Source of the DNA: Bidens hawaiensis
Taxonomy: Eukaryota; Streptophyta; Magnoliopsida; Asterales; Asteraceae
Length of the DNA stretch: 64,000 bases
Assembly (NCBI GenBank): GCA_021521415.1
Contig: JAIQDT010000832.1
Location: forward strand, 310,001 to 374,000
Direction: 5' to 3'
Under the pieces are notes generated by a model. It was not told the origin of the DNA. It did no database searches and was given only the letters and a program-made list of their open reading frames with translations. Below are positions 12,268 through 24,191 of the stretch, one piece after another. The stretch's first letter is position 1. Every line of letters starts with the position of its first letter. The position numbers and the translations under genes are program-made.

Positions 12268-12625
12268 TGTTGGGCCTAGTTAGATTGCTTTGTACTTAGT
12301 TTGTTGTGTTTGTTTGGGCCGTGTATGTAGGATCTCGTTGGGCTCTTAGTCTTTATTGGGATTGTGTGGTCAGTACCCTATATATAGAATGCATTGTATA
12401 GGGTTCTAGGTTGTTCATTCAGTTGGTTTTTGGCCGTCTAAGAGAGTTTTAGATGTGGTTTTAATCATTGTGCTTAAGCACCCGACGTATAATAGTACGT
12501 GTGTTTTGAAGTAGTTCTTCCGTGTTACGTGTTTTGTGTATCGTGTTCTTGAATCATCTAGTGCTGGAATTCCACACCAACACTTAAATCGTTGATATCA
12601 TTATTGAAAGATCCATCTTGGACCT
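12268..12625 (+). repeat. 5' LTR of element A
   Basis: 358 bp, starts TGTTGGGCC. The end at ...GGACCT is set by the TSD next to the 3' LTR. A TATA box CTATATATAGA lies at 12379-12389. It lacks the CCGAGAT/ATCTCGG hairpin that the 3' LTR has at 29103-29126. Confidence 0.88.
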
Positions 12626-12630
12626 TACAA

Positions 12631-12644
12631 TTGGTATCAAAGCC
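12631..12644 (+). other. PBS of element A
   Basis: TTGGTATCAAAGCC, an initiator tRNA-Met type PBS with one change from TTGGTATCAGAGC, five bases after the LTR end. Confidence 0.8.
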
Positions 12645-12844
12645 TTAGACCTTTTCAGGCTCGTTATTGTGATATCAAGGATTTAAGAGATAAAGGATTG
12701 GTGGCCTTTATAGTTTTCTGGCGGGTTTCCTGATCGGAGAAGAAGAAGACAATATTTTTGGAAAAATATTGGTTTTGGTTTGAAAAAAAAATCAAATCCC
12801 AACTTTTTCGGAAGTTTGTTACATTTCAGATTGACTTTTGGTGG

Positions 12845-13130
12845 AAAACCTGTGTTCTCGATGGGATTCAGGAGTTCTCAGCTAAAACTAGTTCTCTTGT
12901 TCTTGGTTATAACTAGTTTTCGGCCAAGTCGTAGTGTTCTCGGTGAATAGAAAAGTTTCCCGGTCAAACTGTTGTTCTCTATCAACAAGTGTTCTCGGTT
13001 GATTTTAGTTCTCTGTTGACTTGTCAAAGTTTTTGGTCAAACTTTTGGTTCTCAGTTAATTTTTGGTCAACAACACCTAGTTCTCGGTCAACTCACGGTC
13101 AATCATCTGGTTCTCGGCTGAGTGAACTGT
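12845..13130 (+). repeat. GTTCTCGG motif array in the gag leader of A
   Basis: About eleven copies of GTTCTC, five of them GTTCTCGG or close, at irregular spacing and often followed by TCAA or TTGA, in the untranslated leader before the gag ATG. The same motif recurs before ORF3 at 26127-26354. Confidence 0.75.
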
Positions 13131-13205
13131 AATATCTGTTTGGGACTGAGTAATTTAATTTGGGCTTGGTACTTGGACTAAGTTTATTTTCTAGACTAAT
13201 TTAAG

Positions 13206-14512
13206 ATGGATCAGTTGACTATTAGCAATGGTTCAATCAACAATTACTTCATCAAGAACTCGACTCTATCATGGGGACCACCACTTGTATACCATGTCTC
13301 TTGTCCCATGAGGGGTTTAGTGAATGGAAATTTTTCTTTGCGAAATACGTTAAGATGAAAGATCCTAAAGTCTGGAGGAGCATTGTTAGGGGGGCCCAAA
13401 GAATTACCTATCAACGTGATAACTCAGCTGAGATCCTTGTTAAGCCCGTTTCCATGTATGATGATGACAATTTTACCAAAGTTGGGGAAGATGAAAAGGC
13501 TCTTTCAACTCTAACCATGGCACTCTCACCTGAGATTGCCCTTGGCTTTAGAGAACTACAATCTGCTAAAGAGTTATGGGGGAGTTTATTGAGGTGTATG
13601 AGGAAAATGAAGACATGAAAAGAAGTCGCCAAGACTTGTTGCGACAAAACATTTTTAATCATGTTCTGGAAGAAACGTTGGAAACTCAACTCCAAAGGTT
13701 CATAGCACTGGTGACTGAAATGAGATCAGCAAGTATTTACCTAGCAACCTCTGAGATAAACAACATGTTGGTGAACTCGTTGCCAAAGAGTTGGGATATG
13801 AATGTTGCCGTCATCAAGAAGTCCAAAGATCTCAACAGAATTTCTATCCCTTAGATGATGGCTACTATCAAGGCATGTGATATGGATGACAAGCAACGTG
13901 CAATAAATCATGCGAACTCCTATAGTGCAACTGGGTACAATGTTGCTTCCAACAATGCTCTTATTTCTCAAGACAGTTTCTCCATGTTTAAGGCTACTCA
14001 GCAATCTCCACCCCAATGAAACTTTCAGATGTTCAAACCTATGCAAGGCCAATCATCCTCCACTCCTCCTCAACCTGATCCAGTTTTCTTCACCAAGTCT
14101 GCTCAATCGTCATTTTCTGGTGCTGCTCATGGTCAGAACTCCAGTCAGTTTCCCTCTATTCCGAAAGAGACTCAGGAGAACATAGCTCTAATGGTGGGAT
14201 TCATGAACTGCTATAATGCATTTCTGGCTGGAGACTTGTTCCAACCTGTTGTTGCTACTGAGCTGGATCAGATCCATCCTGATGATCTTGAAGAAATGGA
14301 TATCTCCTGGCAAATCGCCATGGCAGTATTTCATGCCAAGAAATTCACTAAGAGGACTAGTAGAAACAATTGGAATATGCCTAATAATCAAAAGGTGGTT
14401 TTTAAAAAAGACACTCTAAGATGCTACAACTGTCACGAGCCGGGTCATTTGCTCGTGAATGCACTAACCCAGCGAAAGAAGGAAACACTGAAAGGGCGCT
14501 GGTTCTAGTGGG
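13206..14512 (+). pseudogene. Gag of element A, N-terminal part and first zinc knuckle, broken
   Basis: The ATG at 13206 opens MDQLTISNGS, then shifts near 13270 to a frame with the copia Gag capsid blocks (KVWRSIVRG, ALSTLTMALSPEI, SAKELWGSL). It shifts again near 13580 (ITRYYHL-like helix region) and stops at 13852. The QPDPVF linker and a CYNCHEPGH zinc knuckle follow at 14420-14447. The knuckle is cut by a shift so that its FAREC half is in another frame. The arrangement matches the intact gag of element C. Gag forms the particle. Confidence 0.8.
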
Positions 14513-14593
14513 TAATGCTAGAGGTGAAGCTGGGAGTATTTCAGGAAATGGTGAAAGGGGATTGTTGCTCAACAATTCTCTTGGGAGGATCAA

Positions 14594-16216
14594 ATGTCTG
14601 CTCTTAAAATTGGAAATCAGACCGCAAACTTCGCAATTGTTGAAGACACCGGAGAAGAAAATGTTATTGAGGAGAAGATCAAGGAACTTCAATTCGCTTA
14701 TATGGCGTTCACTTCTCCAGACTTATCTGAGGTAAGTTTTCAACCTTGTTTTGTAGATTGTATTGATAAAATAGAGTTATATAAGCTCCATAATGATAAC
14801 TTAATTAGAGACATGGCAAGAATAAAATATAAAAATTTCAAACTTAAGAAAAATGAAAAAGGCTTTATTGATAAGATAGAAGCAAATCAAAAGGATTTAT
14901 TAAAGCTTAAGTCTGAATTCAGTTTAAAATATTGTCATTACCTAGATGCCAAACAAGAAATCGCTGAACTAACTGCTAAACTGGAAGCTTCCAAGTTAGA
15001 AATTTTAAATCTAACTAGTAAGTTTGAAAGGGCTGAGCTTGATTTTAAAGAATTTGATGCTTCCAGTGAAGTAGTTAACTCAATGATTGAAAATCAATTA
15101 TGGTGGAAAGAAAATGAAGGTGAGGGCATAGGATATAGTCAAGTTACCCCACCCTATAATCAAAATTATGTCAGTACTCCCGTTACCAAGGAACAAGAAG
15201 AAAATATAAAAGGCATGAAGTACTACAAACAAGATAAACGTGGTGGAACTAGTTCTGTGAATGCTAGTGCGTCCACTTCTGGAGTGAATGATTCTAACGT
15301 TTTTGCTTCATGTGCAGAAATAGTAATTGTGAAGGAATGGACTGATGAGGAAGACAACCGCTATTTTGAAATTAATAATGACATTGTTTCTGATGTTTCT
15401 TTAAAACTACCCGTTATGAATTTTGTTATTCTGACTGTTTGTGTGGTCTCTGTTTTAAAGAGCAAGAATTATTGTGTGGTTGATTCTGTTAAAACTTTGA
15501 ATTATGATAATTTGGTTTCTAATAATATTAAATATTCAAAACATTCCAACAGATGCTTACCACCTAAATTTGTTAAAGAGGGATGCTTTAATGACAAACA
15601 AGGTGATAAGTTAAAAAATGTGAAAAATGATCCTCGCAATTTTAAGCAAACTGGTCCACACAACCAGTCTAGATGAGGAGTTGCCCAAAAAGATTTCTAC
15701 ATAAAACGTCAAACGTGTTTTAATTGTGGCACTCCTGGTCATATTGCCAGAAACTGTCCACATCGTCCATATGTTCCTTATTATGGATTTTTTCAAAGGA
15801 ATATGCCTTATATGCCTCATAATTCGTACATGCAAAGATTCAGGCATAATCAGGCTAATACCTCTGACGATGAATGGAACCAAAACAAGTCTGGCAGGTT
15901 TAGTCCTCATCAGACCAAGCCTGACATGTTTCTCAATAGGGTTAGAAAGTGTGCTTCGGTTTCTAAGACGAACACACATTCTAACCCGAAACAGGTAGAG
16001 AAGACAAAATCACGTCCCTCTAGCCCAAAAACATCGGAGATGAAACAAACCATTCATACTTATAATACCAAGTCCTACAATGGTAGACACAAATGGTTGC
16101 CCAAATCTCTAGTGAAAGAGTCTGCAAACCAAACGTTTGATGATCAAAAAGATATGTCATGGCAACCCGTGACAACTTTGGATGAGTCAGGGTCACCCAG
16201 TGTAACTATGGGCTAG
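14594..16216 (+). pseudogene. Gag of element A, coiled-coil part and second zinc knuckle
   Basis: A 360-codon open stretch (14594-15676) rich in Lys, Glu and Leu, with heptad-like helices (LKSEFSLKY, EIAELTAKLEASKLEI), then stop TGA and a CFNCGTPGHIARNCP knuckle at about 15718-15762. The frame then changes to 15803-16216. Extended gag with a coiled coil between two knuckles is typical of SIRE-like elements and matches element C 40648-39314. The last codons (VTMG) precede a stop at the gag-pol boundary. Confidence 0.75.
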
Positions 16217-16226
16217 ATACCAAAGT

Positions 16227-16251
16227 CTAATTAATCCCGCGCTTTGTGCAG
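16227..16251 (+). promoter_or_regulatory. Possible 3' splice-acceptor-like block at the gag-pol boundary (A)
   Basis: CTAAT at 16227-16231 followed by a TTTGTGCAG at 16243-16251, between the gag stop and protease. Element C has the same block at the same place with nearly the same spacing. Function as a splice acceptor is inference. Confidence 0.35.
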
Positions 16252-16269
16252 TGTCAGCTATGGAGGAAT

Positions 16270-17529
16270 ATCATCAGACCTTGGTATGTTGATAGTGGCT
16301 GTTCCAGGCACATGACATGAGACATTTCCCAACTTCACGACATTCAAACATTCAATGGTGGGTATGTGTCCTTTGCGGGAGGAGAAAAGGGAAAGAATAC
16401 TCAGAAGGGTATTGTAAGTAACGGTGTTCTAAAGTTTGAAAATGTTAATTTTATTCCAGAATAGAAGCACAGTTTGTTGAGAGTTTCTCAAATCTTTGAT
16501 AAAGACTTTTCAACTCACTTTACTAAGAAAGAGTGCTTAATTTTAAAACCTGGTATAATTATACCAGAAGACTGGATTCTTGTTCGATCAGAACAAAAAG
16601 ATAATGCTTATGTGATCGACATGAACAAAAATGTTCATGATGAAATAACTTGTTTATTTTCAAAAGTTTCGGAACACAATGCCATGCTTTGGCATCGTCG
16701 TCTTGGTCATGCTAATATGAAAAATTTAAATCGTCTTGCTAAAAATGATTTGGTCCGTGGCTTATCCATAAAAGATTTTGTTACTATTGAAAAATGCGTG
16801 GCCTGTGCTTCGGGTAAACGTCATCAAAAAACTCATAAACCAAAATTGATCAACTCCATTTCATCAGTTTTTCAATTGCTACATATGGATCTCTTCGGTC
16901 CAGTTCATGTTTTGAGTCTTTCACGTAGCTCTTATTGTCTTGTTATTACTGATGACTACTCACGTTTCACATGGGTGTTTTTCTTGTTAAATAAGAGTGA
17001 AACTGCATATTTGATCAAGAAGTTTGTGGTGCTCATGGAGAACCAACTGAATTTGAAGCCGAAGGGAATACGTTGTGATAATGGCACGGAATTCAAGAAT
17101 GCATCATTAAATTATTTCTTTTCAGAAAGGGGGGGGGGGGTGATGCGACAGTACAGCTCAGTGCGGACGCCACAAGAAAATGGTGTGGCTGAAAGGAGAA
17201 ACCGAACTCTTATCGAAGCAGCAAGGACTATGTTGTGTGATTCTAAGCTACCATTGTTCTTCTGGGCAAAAGCTGTTAATATGGCCTGTTATGTATAGAA
17301 TCGGGTGATAATCAACAAATCAAAAATGAAAACTCCATATGAGATTGTCTATGGTTATAAACCTACTGTTGCACATTTAAGAGCATTTGGTTGTCCTTGC
17401 ACTCTATTGAATCTCGAGTCTACTCCAAAATTTGGAGCCACAGCTGGTGCTTGTTACTTTGTTGTCTATGCGGGTAATACAACTTAAAGAGTCTACAATA
17501 AGTCAACCAAACAGATTATAGATTCCTAT
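16270..17529 (+). pseudogene. Protease and integrase of element A, broken
   Basis: Protease begins with WYVDSGCSRHMT near 16290, followed by a stop. The frame resumes through a further stop near 16462. The GAG-pre-integrase block with HHCC zinc binding (LWHRRLGHAN, CVACASGKRH) is at 16690-16830. The integrase core has Asp in VITDDYSRFTWVFF, Asp in IRCDNGTEF and Glu in PQENGVAERRNR. A run of ten G at about 17130-17139 lies in the core and a stop occurs at 17296. Confidence 0.87.
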
Positions 17530-19670
17530 GAGGTTCGTTGGTTGGAAGAAAACGAGACTGATGCTCCCGTTGGTCCAGACTGGTTATTCGACTACAATGA
17601 ACTCTTCAAACATTTCAACGTGCTTCCTGTCACCAACCCAAACGTCTCAGGTGAAGCTTCCGTAGAAACTGTGAAAGAAGATCAAAATAACGTTTCTCAC
17701 ATATCTCCTGTTATGGATGATGATTTGACTGAACCAATCGATGTCACTCCATCCATGCCTGCAAATCAACCATAACCTATCACAACTTCATCATCTTCAC
17801 CAAATCCATCAGAAATTACTTCAACAGTTAAGAAGGAGAGTCCTATTCATCAGATTTTCGGGAGCACACTATTTCCTGATGTCATTCCAAATGAATATGT
17901 CACTGGTACCTCGTATTCACACAGTACAACGACCTCTGGATGGAAGAACCCTCTTACTGATATTGATGAGAATTTGTTAAACTTACACTCTACCGGTGAT
18001 GTTTCCGATCAACTTATTCCATCGAGGATTTAGAAAAATCATCCTATTGAGAATGTCATAGGTCCTCTTGAAATGGGCATGTCCACCAGAAGTCAGACAC
18101 GACACATTAACAGCTGTTTGTTTTCTTGTTTCATTTCCCAAATTGAGCCTAAGACGGTAGAAATGGCCCTTCAAGAACCAAGTTGGGTTGATTCTATGCA
18201 TGAAGAGTTGAATCAGTTTGATAAGTTGAAGGTTTGGAGATTGGTTGAGTTACCAGAAGGAAAGAAAGCACTTGATACGAGATGGGTATTCCGAAACAAG
18301 CAAGATGACACTTGGGTTATTGTTAGAAACAAGGCACGGTTTCTAGTTCGTGTTTTTCGTCAAGTTAAGGGATTAGACTACACTGAAGTCTATGATCCAG
18401 TGGCTAGACTTGAGGCCATCCGAATCTTTCTGGCCTTCGCGTCATTCATGGGATTCACAATATATCAGATGGATGTCAAGACCGCGTTTATGTATGGGGA
18501 AGTCAAAGAAGAGATCTACGTGGATCAACCACCGGGTTTTGTTGATTCCAAGAAACCAAATCACCTCTACAAGTTAGACAAGGAATTATATGGGTTACAT
18601 CAGGCTCCTCGGGCATGGTATGCTACATTGACCGCACATCTTCTAGATCATGGCTACATGCGAGGAACCATTTATCAAACCTTGTTTCGAAAAACTGTCG
18701 GAAAGAATTTGATTCTAGTCCAGATCTATGTAGATGACATTATTTTCGGATCCACCAGTGTTGAGCTATGTGCAGAGTTTGAAGAAGTAATGAAGAAAAG
18801 ATTTGAGATGAGTTCGCTGGGTGAAATGACAACATTTCTGGGGTTACAGGTTCGCCAAAGCACGGCAGGAATTCTACTACATCAAGGGAAGTACGTTGAG
18901 GATATGCTCGCAAAGTTTGAGTTTCAAGATTCCAAGAGTGCTAACACTCCCATGGCGGAAAGGCCTCTTTTGTCATCAGATCCAGAGGGGAGCCCCGTAG
19001 ATCAAACGTACTATCGATCGATGATCGGGTCTCTGATGTATCTCACTGCCAGTCGTCTTAACATCATGTTCGCAGTATGCTAATATGCTCGTTTCCAAGC
19101 TAATCCTAAACTCTCTCATTTAATTGTTGTTATACGTATTTTTAGATATCTGAAAGGACAACCGAAGTTAGGTCTTTGGTATCCCAAAAAATCAGAATTT
19201 GACCTTTATGCTTTTGTTGGTAGCAATTATGATGGAGATGACATTGACAGGAAATCCACATCTGTCGGATGCTAGTTCTTAGGAGATCATCTTATTTCAT
19301 GGCAGTGTAAGAAACAAACGGTGTCCAGCTCCACCGCTAAAGCGGAGTATGTTGCTGCATTAGCTTGCTGCTCTCAGGTTATCTGGAGCAAAACCAACTG
19401 CTGGAATACGGTTTGGAATTTCTTGATACTCCAATCTTTTGTGATAATGATGTTGTCATTGCAATTGTTAAATATCCGGTTCAACACTCTAAAACCAAGC
19501 ACATCGATATTAAAATTCATTTCATTCGTGACTGTTACGACCGAAAATTGATTCACCTTGAACAAGTTCACACTGATAACAATGTGGCGGACTTATTTAC
19601 AAAACCGGTCAGAACAACCAAATTTAATGTGCTTGTGAGTTTTCTTAAAATGCTCCGTTTAGAGGATTGA
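17530..19670 (+). pseudogene. Reverse transcriptase and RNase H of element A, broken
   Basis: A linker (17542-17980, two frames) leads to RT at 18073-19083, with WVFRNKQD, KTAFMYGEV, YGLHQAPRAWY and the catalytic YVDDIIFGST. RNase H follows with a stop near 19081 and 19273, then SSSTAKAEYVAALACC, HSKTKHIDIKIHFIRD and VADLFTKP in a shifted frame, ending with TGA at 19668-19670. Element B inserted two bases after this stop, so it broke no pol codon. Confidence 0.87.
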
Positions 19671-19677
19671 GTCTTTT

Positions 19678-19821
19678 GGTTAATATAATTTAATGTTACT
19701 TTAATTACATTTATGATAGTGCCTGTTCTTTTCCTATTCCTTTTGTACATCATGTGTAATTGTTGTTATATACACGACCGATCCCCTTTTCTTTGGGGTA
19801 TCCAATTACCATTAACTGATA
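19678..19821 (+). repeat. 5' LTR of element B
   Basis: Starts GGTTAATAT where the 3' copy has TGTTAATAT, so the terminal TG has mutated. Ends CTGATA at the PBS. Confidence 0.88.
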
Positions 19822-19832
19822 TGGTATCAGCC
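19822..19832 (+). other. PBS of element B
   Basis: TGGTATCAGCC, initiator tRNA-Met type with two late mismatches, directly abutting the LTR. Confidence 0.75.
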
Positions 19833-19903
19833 AAAAGGTTCTTGACCTGTTTATCTCTTTCCCTACCATCTTCTCCTTCCATAACCTCCTCCCCTGTTTT
19901 ATC

Positions 19904-21071
19904 ATGTCTTCCTCTTCCTCATCCGCTATGGATGGTTCTCTCACCATGAATTCGGTCCTTCACATGCTCACATTCAAATTAACTTCCACAAATTACCTAT
20001 ACTGGAAGAATCAACTTATCCCTATCCTAAGTATTCAGAATCTTTTATCCCATGTGGACGGCTCCTCCCCGATGCTGCCACCGGAAGTTGCTCAAGGAGA
20101 CAAAACCACTCCTAATCCACTGTATGAACTATGGATTTCTTCTGATCAAAAGAATATCATCATCCTTCAAGCTTCTCTTTCCGAAGAGGCGATTGCCGAA
20201 ATCGTCGGCCTATAGTAACACCTCCATTGAACGCATTTAAAACTTGCGTGATCAACGTCGTTTGACAACAAAAGGCTCCTCGTCTGTCTCTAATTTTGGT
20301 CGAAAGTTCAAGGGTCTATGTGACCAATTAGCCGCCATCGGTCATCCGGTGGAAGAGGCGGACAAGCTTCACTGGTTTATATGCAGTCTTGGACCCGTGT
20401 TTGAAAATTTTTTGACTTCTGTTCGTAACACTATGCCACCTCCTCCATTTCGTGACCTTATCATTCAAGCCGACAATCATGAATTGTTTCTCCACTCACT
20501 ACATGGAACTAGCACACCTCATGTTGCTTTTAATGCCCATCAATATCGCGGCAGTCCTTTGGGAAACCGGGGCTCGGGTGGTCGGTTCAATCGTGGCCGT
20601 GGTTATGGGGGACGGGGCCGTGGTCGGAGCTCGCCGCCTTGTCAGTTGTGTAACCAAGCAGGCCACTTTGCTAATACTTGTCCTACCATTGCTTCTTTGG
20701 TTCCTAAAACCCAACCTACGGACGCGGATTTAGCCAAAGCTTTTCTTGCACAATGCAATGTGTCCACCATGATTCCTCCTTGGGTTGCTGCTTCAGGTGC
20801 ATCTAACCATATGGTCTCCTCTCCGGCTCATGTTACCAATGCTACTCCTCATCCGGGAGATGCCAATGTCACCTTCGGCAATGGTAAATTTCTTCCCGTT
20901 TCTCATATTGGTCATACTTTGGTTGTTCCTCAACTTCATTTACACGATGTTTTGGTTGTCCCAAACCTTACTAAAAACTTGTTATCCATTAGTAAACTAA
21001 ATGCTTATAATCATGTGGATGTTCTTTTTTCACACCCACTTTTTTATATTCAGGACCGCACCACGAAATAG
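19904..21071 (+). pseudogene. Gag and protease of element B, broken
   Basis: Gag starts MSSSSSSAMDGS at 19904 and contains the copia Gag N-terminal block (STNYLYWKNQL), stopping at 20213. A shift leads to 20244-21071, with a Gag polyprotein block (LHWFICSLGPVFENFLTSV), an RG-rich stretch (RGRGYGGRGRGR) and the zinc knuckle CQLCNQAGHFANTC near 20640. Protease follows as VAASGASNHM, where the usual Asp-Ser-Gly is Ala-Ser-Gly, so the active-site Asp is lost. Stop at 21069-21071. Confidence 0.85.
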
Positions 21072-21090
21072 GTCCTAGCAACGGGAAAAG

Positions 21091-22189
21091 TTGAAGACAG
21101 TCTGTTTGTTCTTCAAGCCGGGTCCCAAAGCTTTTTTGGCTAATTCCGGTTCTTCTTTGAAAGCTTCTTTTGAGTTGTGGCATCTACGCTTGGGTCATGT
21201 CTCTTATGACACTATCTTACGTTTAAATAAAATGGGGGATTTATATGTCATCTCCATTCTACCAAAACCTACTTTGTGTAATTCTTGTCAATTATCCAAG
21301 GCTCATTGCCTACCTTTTGATATTAATGAAAAACGGGCACTTCATCCTCTAGATATGATACATTGTGACTTGTGGGAACCCTCTCCAATTATCTCCACGG
21401 ATAATTATCGGTATTATGCTATATTCGTTGATGACTTTTCTCGATTCACGTGGTTTTGTCCATTAAAAAACTAAATCTAACTTCCATGTCATCTTATCAG
21501 TTTTTATGAAATTTGTGCAAACCCAATTTTCTAGAAAAATTAAAATTTTTCAAAGCGATGGTGGCACAGAGTTTCTAAATAACAATGTTAAACAACTTTT
21601 TGAAGCTAATGGCACGTTGCACCGGCTTTCTTGTCCTTATACACCTCAACAAAACGGTCGTGTTGAGAGAAAACATCGTGATCTCGTTGAAACTGGGTTG
21701 GCGATGTTGTTTAATGGGAACGTTCCACCCCGTTTTTGGGTAGAAGCATTTAGCACGACAACCTACATTATTAATAGACTTCCTAACCATGTGCTTGGTG
21801 GCAAGTCCCCTTTCGAATTACTATACTTGCAAAAGCCATGTTATCAAAACCTTCGTGCCTTCGCGTGTCGGGTCTATCCTTATATTCGAGATTACGCGGA
21901 GCCCAAACTTGCCCCACGAAGTGTTCCGTGCATTTTTATTGGTTATTGCCCTCAATACAAAGGGTGCCGTTGTCTTGACCCACTAAGTTCCAAAGTCTAT
22001 ATTACCCATCATGCTCGATTTGATGAGCATGTTTTTCCTTTTTCTGGGGACAAATCCATTACCGATTTGTCTATGTTGCCTCTGTACTCTTTCTTGGATG
22101 ACAACTCATTTCACAAAAATGTGGCAAAAACCACTTCATCTCCTACTCAGCCGAAAACACCTCTCAACACAAAAAATTGTGGATTATGA
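21091..22189 (+). pseudogene. Integrase of element B, broken
   Basis: The zinc-binding part (LWHLRLGHVS, CNSCQLSKAH) lies at 21170-21310. The core has Asp in IFVDDFSRFTW, a stop at 21472, then a new frame from 21506 with Asp in FQSDGGTEF and Glu in PQQNGRVERKHRD. The C-terminal KSPFELLY and FIGYCPQYKGCRCLDP blocks follow. The stop inside the core separates catalytic residues. Confidence 0.87.
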
Positions 22190-22392
22190 TGTGATGATGA
22201 GTCTCATATTCATAAGGCCAACAACCTTGCTCCCACTCCTTAACCCACGGTAACCACCTCAACCAACCCACTCCTTAGCCCGCTACCCCTCTAAATTCTG
22301 GCCAAACTTCACCCACCTCCCCTAATCCACCTCCTGTTACCGAACACCCTATACCCACTGCCTTCGCTCCCCCTCCTGTATCAACCTATCCC

Positions 22393-23385
22393 ATGACTAC
22401 TCGGGCAAAGGCTGCTATTTTCAAACCTAAATATCCAGCCAACACTTTTCACACTCGCTCCCATGGTCTTTATGCTGCTTTATTCCCCGTAACTGCGCCT
22501 CGGGGATTTAAATCAGCAGCCAGAAATCCCAAATGGTTGGAAGCCATGCACAATGAGATAACTACCTTGCAAACCAATCGTACCTGGTCATTAGTGCCTC
22601 GCCCAACCTTGCATAATGTGGTGGGCTCCAAATGGCTATTTAGAGTTAAATATCGTTCTGATAGCTCTATTGACCGGTACAAAGCCCGTCTCGTTGCTCA
22701 AGGATTCACTCAAATGCCCTGCATTGACTATTTCTACACTTTTAGTCTGGTGGTCAAACCATCTACCATCCGAACAGTCTTATCTCTTGCTGTTATTCGT
22801 AATTGGAAGCTTCACCAACTTGATGTGAATAATGCTTTTTTACACGGGAATTTAAATGAGCTTGTCTTTATGGAGCAACCCCCTGGTTTTGTTGATCCCC
22901 AATACCCTAATCATGTTTGTCGCCTAAATAAAGCTCTTTACGGCCTCAAACAAGCACCTCGCGCTTGGTTTCACCGACTTAGCTCGTTTCTCTTACAGAA
23001 TGGGTTCACATGTAGCCTGTCGGACACATCATTGTTTATTTTTAAACGAGACTCGTGCATTATGTACTTACTTGTTTATGTAGATGATCTTATCTTAACA
23101 GGTAACCAAGACATTGTCATTAGCTCATTTATAACCCACCTAAACCGTGAGTTTGCTATCAAGGACTTGGGGGACTTAAATTTTTTTTCTTGGCCTTGAA
23201 GTTGCACCAGTGCTGGAATTTTTCTAAGTTAATCCAAATATGCTTGTGATCTTCTCCAACGTGCTAATATACTTGATTCAAAGCCGGTTCATACTCCCTT
23301 AGCCGCCAATGCACATTTTCGTACTGATGGTGAACCATATAATGACCCTACTCAGTATCGATCCCTTATTGGGGCACTTCAATAT
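22393..23385 (+). pseudogene. Reverse transcriptase of element B, broken
   Basis: 22393-23199 carries WLEAMHNEI, WLFRVKY, KARLVAQGFTQ, VNNAFLHGNL, YGLKQAPRAWF and the catalytic LVYVDDLILTG. A frame change occurs at a run of T near 23180-23190, so the FFLGLEV block is lost and the remaining 23200-23385 contains stops. Confidence 0.87.
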
Positions 23386-24027
23386 TTGACGATAACACGA
23401 CCCTACATCTCATATGCTGTGAATCAAGTGAGCCAGTTTTCAAAGGCTCCTACAGTTATCCATTTTCAGCATGTTAAACGAATTTTGAGATATGTAAAGG
23501 GCACGTTGGCGTATGGTCTTCAATTCTCTCGCCCACGAACAAATCACATCCTTGGTTATTCGGATGCAGACTGGGCAAGATGTCATGAAACACGCCGGTC
23601 GACATATGGGTATTCTATTTTTCTTGGAGGTAACTTGGTTTCTTGGTGTGCAAAGAAATAGCCGACTGTGTCTCGATCAAGTTGTGAGTCTGAATACCGA
23701 GCCATGGCCAATGCTGCAACCGAGATTATTTGGATCACCAATTTACTCCAAGAACTTCATGCTCTTCCTCCTTCTCGACCAACGTTGTTGTGTGACAATC
23801 AAAGTGCACTTTTTCTCACTCAAAACCCGGTCGCACATAAACGAGCTAAACACATAGACTTGGATTATCATTTTATCCGTGAGCTAGTTACTTCCGGTAA
23901 GCTTCACACTGCCTTCGTTCCAACCAAGCTTCAGGTGGCAGATATATTTACCAAAAGTCTTCTGCGGCCTCAGTTTGAATTCTTTCGGTCAAAGCTTCGC
24001 GTTGGGCTGCCACCGTTTCGCTTGCGC
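23386..24027 (+). pseudogene. RNase H of element B, one stop
   Basis: TRPYISYAVNQVSQF opens the connection domain. The RNase H residues are in YSDADWA, SSCESEYRAMANA and LCDNQSALFL, with HIDLDYHFIRE and VADIFTKSL at the end. One in-frame TAG near 23659 follows SWCAKK. Otherwise it is continuous up to the G run. Confidence 0.87.
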
Positions 24028-24042
24028 GGGGGGGGGGGGGGG
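24028..24042 (+). other. Poly-G polypurine tract of element B
   Basis: Fifteen consecutive G directly before TGTTAATA of the 3' LTR. The exact length of such a run is prone to sequencing error. Confidence 0.75.
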
Positions 24043-24186
24043 TGTTAATATATTTAATGTTACTTTAATTACATTTATGATAGTGCATGTTCTTTTCCTA
24101 TTCCTTTTGTACATCATGTGTAATTGTTGATATATATACAACCGATCCCCTTTTCTTTGGGGGTATCCAATTACCATTAACTGATA
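24043..24186 (+). repeat. 3' LTR of element B
   Basis: 144 bp, starts TGTTAATA and ends CTGATA followed by the TSD CTTTT. About six differences from the 5' copy. Confidence 0.9.
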
Positions 24187-24191
24187 CTTTT

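Larger units (their letters stand above)
19678..24186 (+). mobile_element. Ty1/copia Ale-like element B, nested in A
   Basis: 144-bp LTRs at 19678-19821 and 24043-24186, TSD CTTTT at 19673-19677 and 24187-24191. PBS follows the 5' LTR directly, and a run of 15 G precedes the 3' LTR. Short LTRs, a compact 4.5 kb length and RT blocks (KARLVAQGFTQ, YGLKQAPRAWF, LVYVDDLILTGN) fit the Ale/Retrofit lineage. Stops and shifts occur in gag, integrase, RT and RNase H. Confidence 0.9.
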
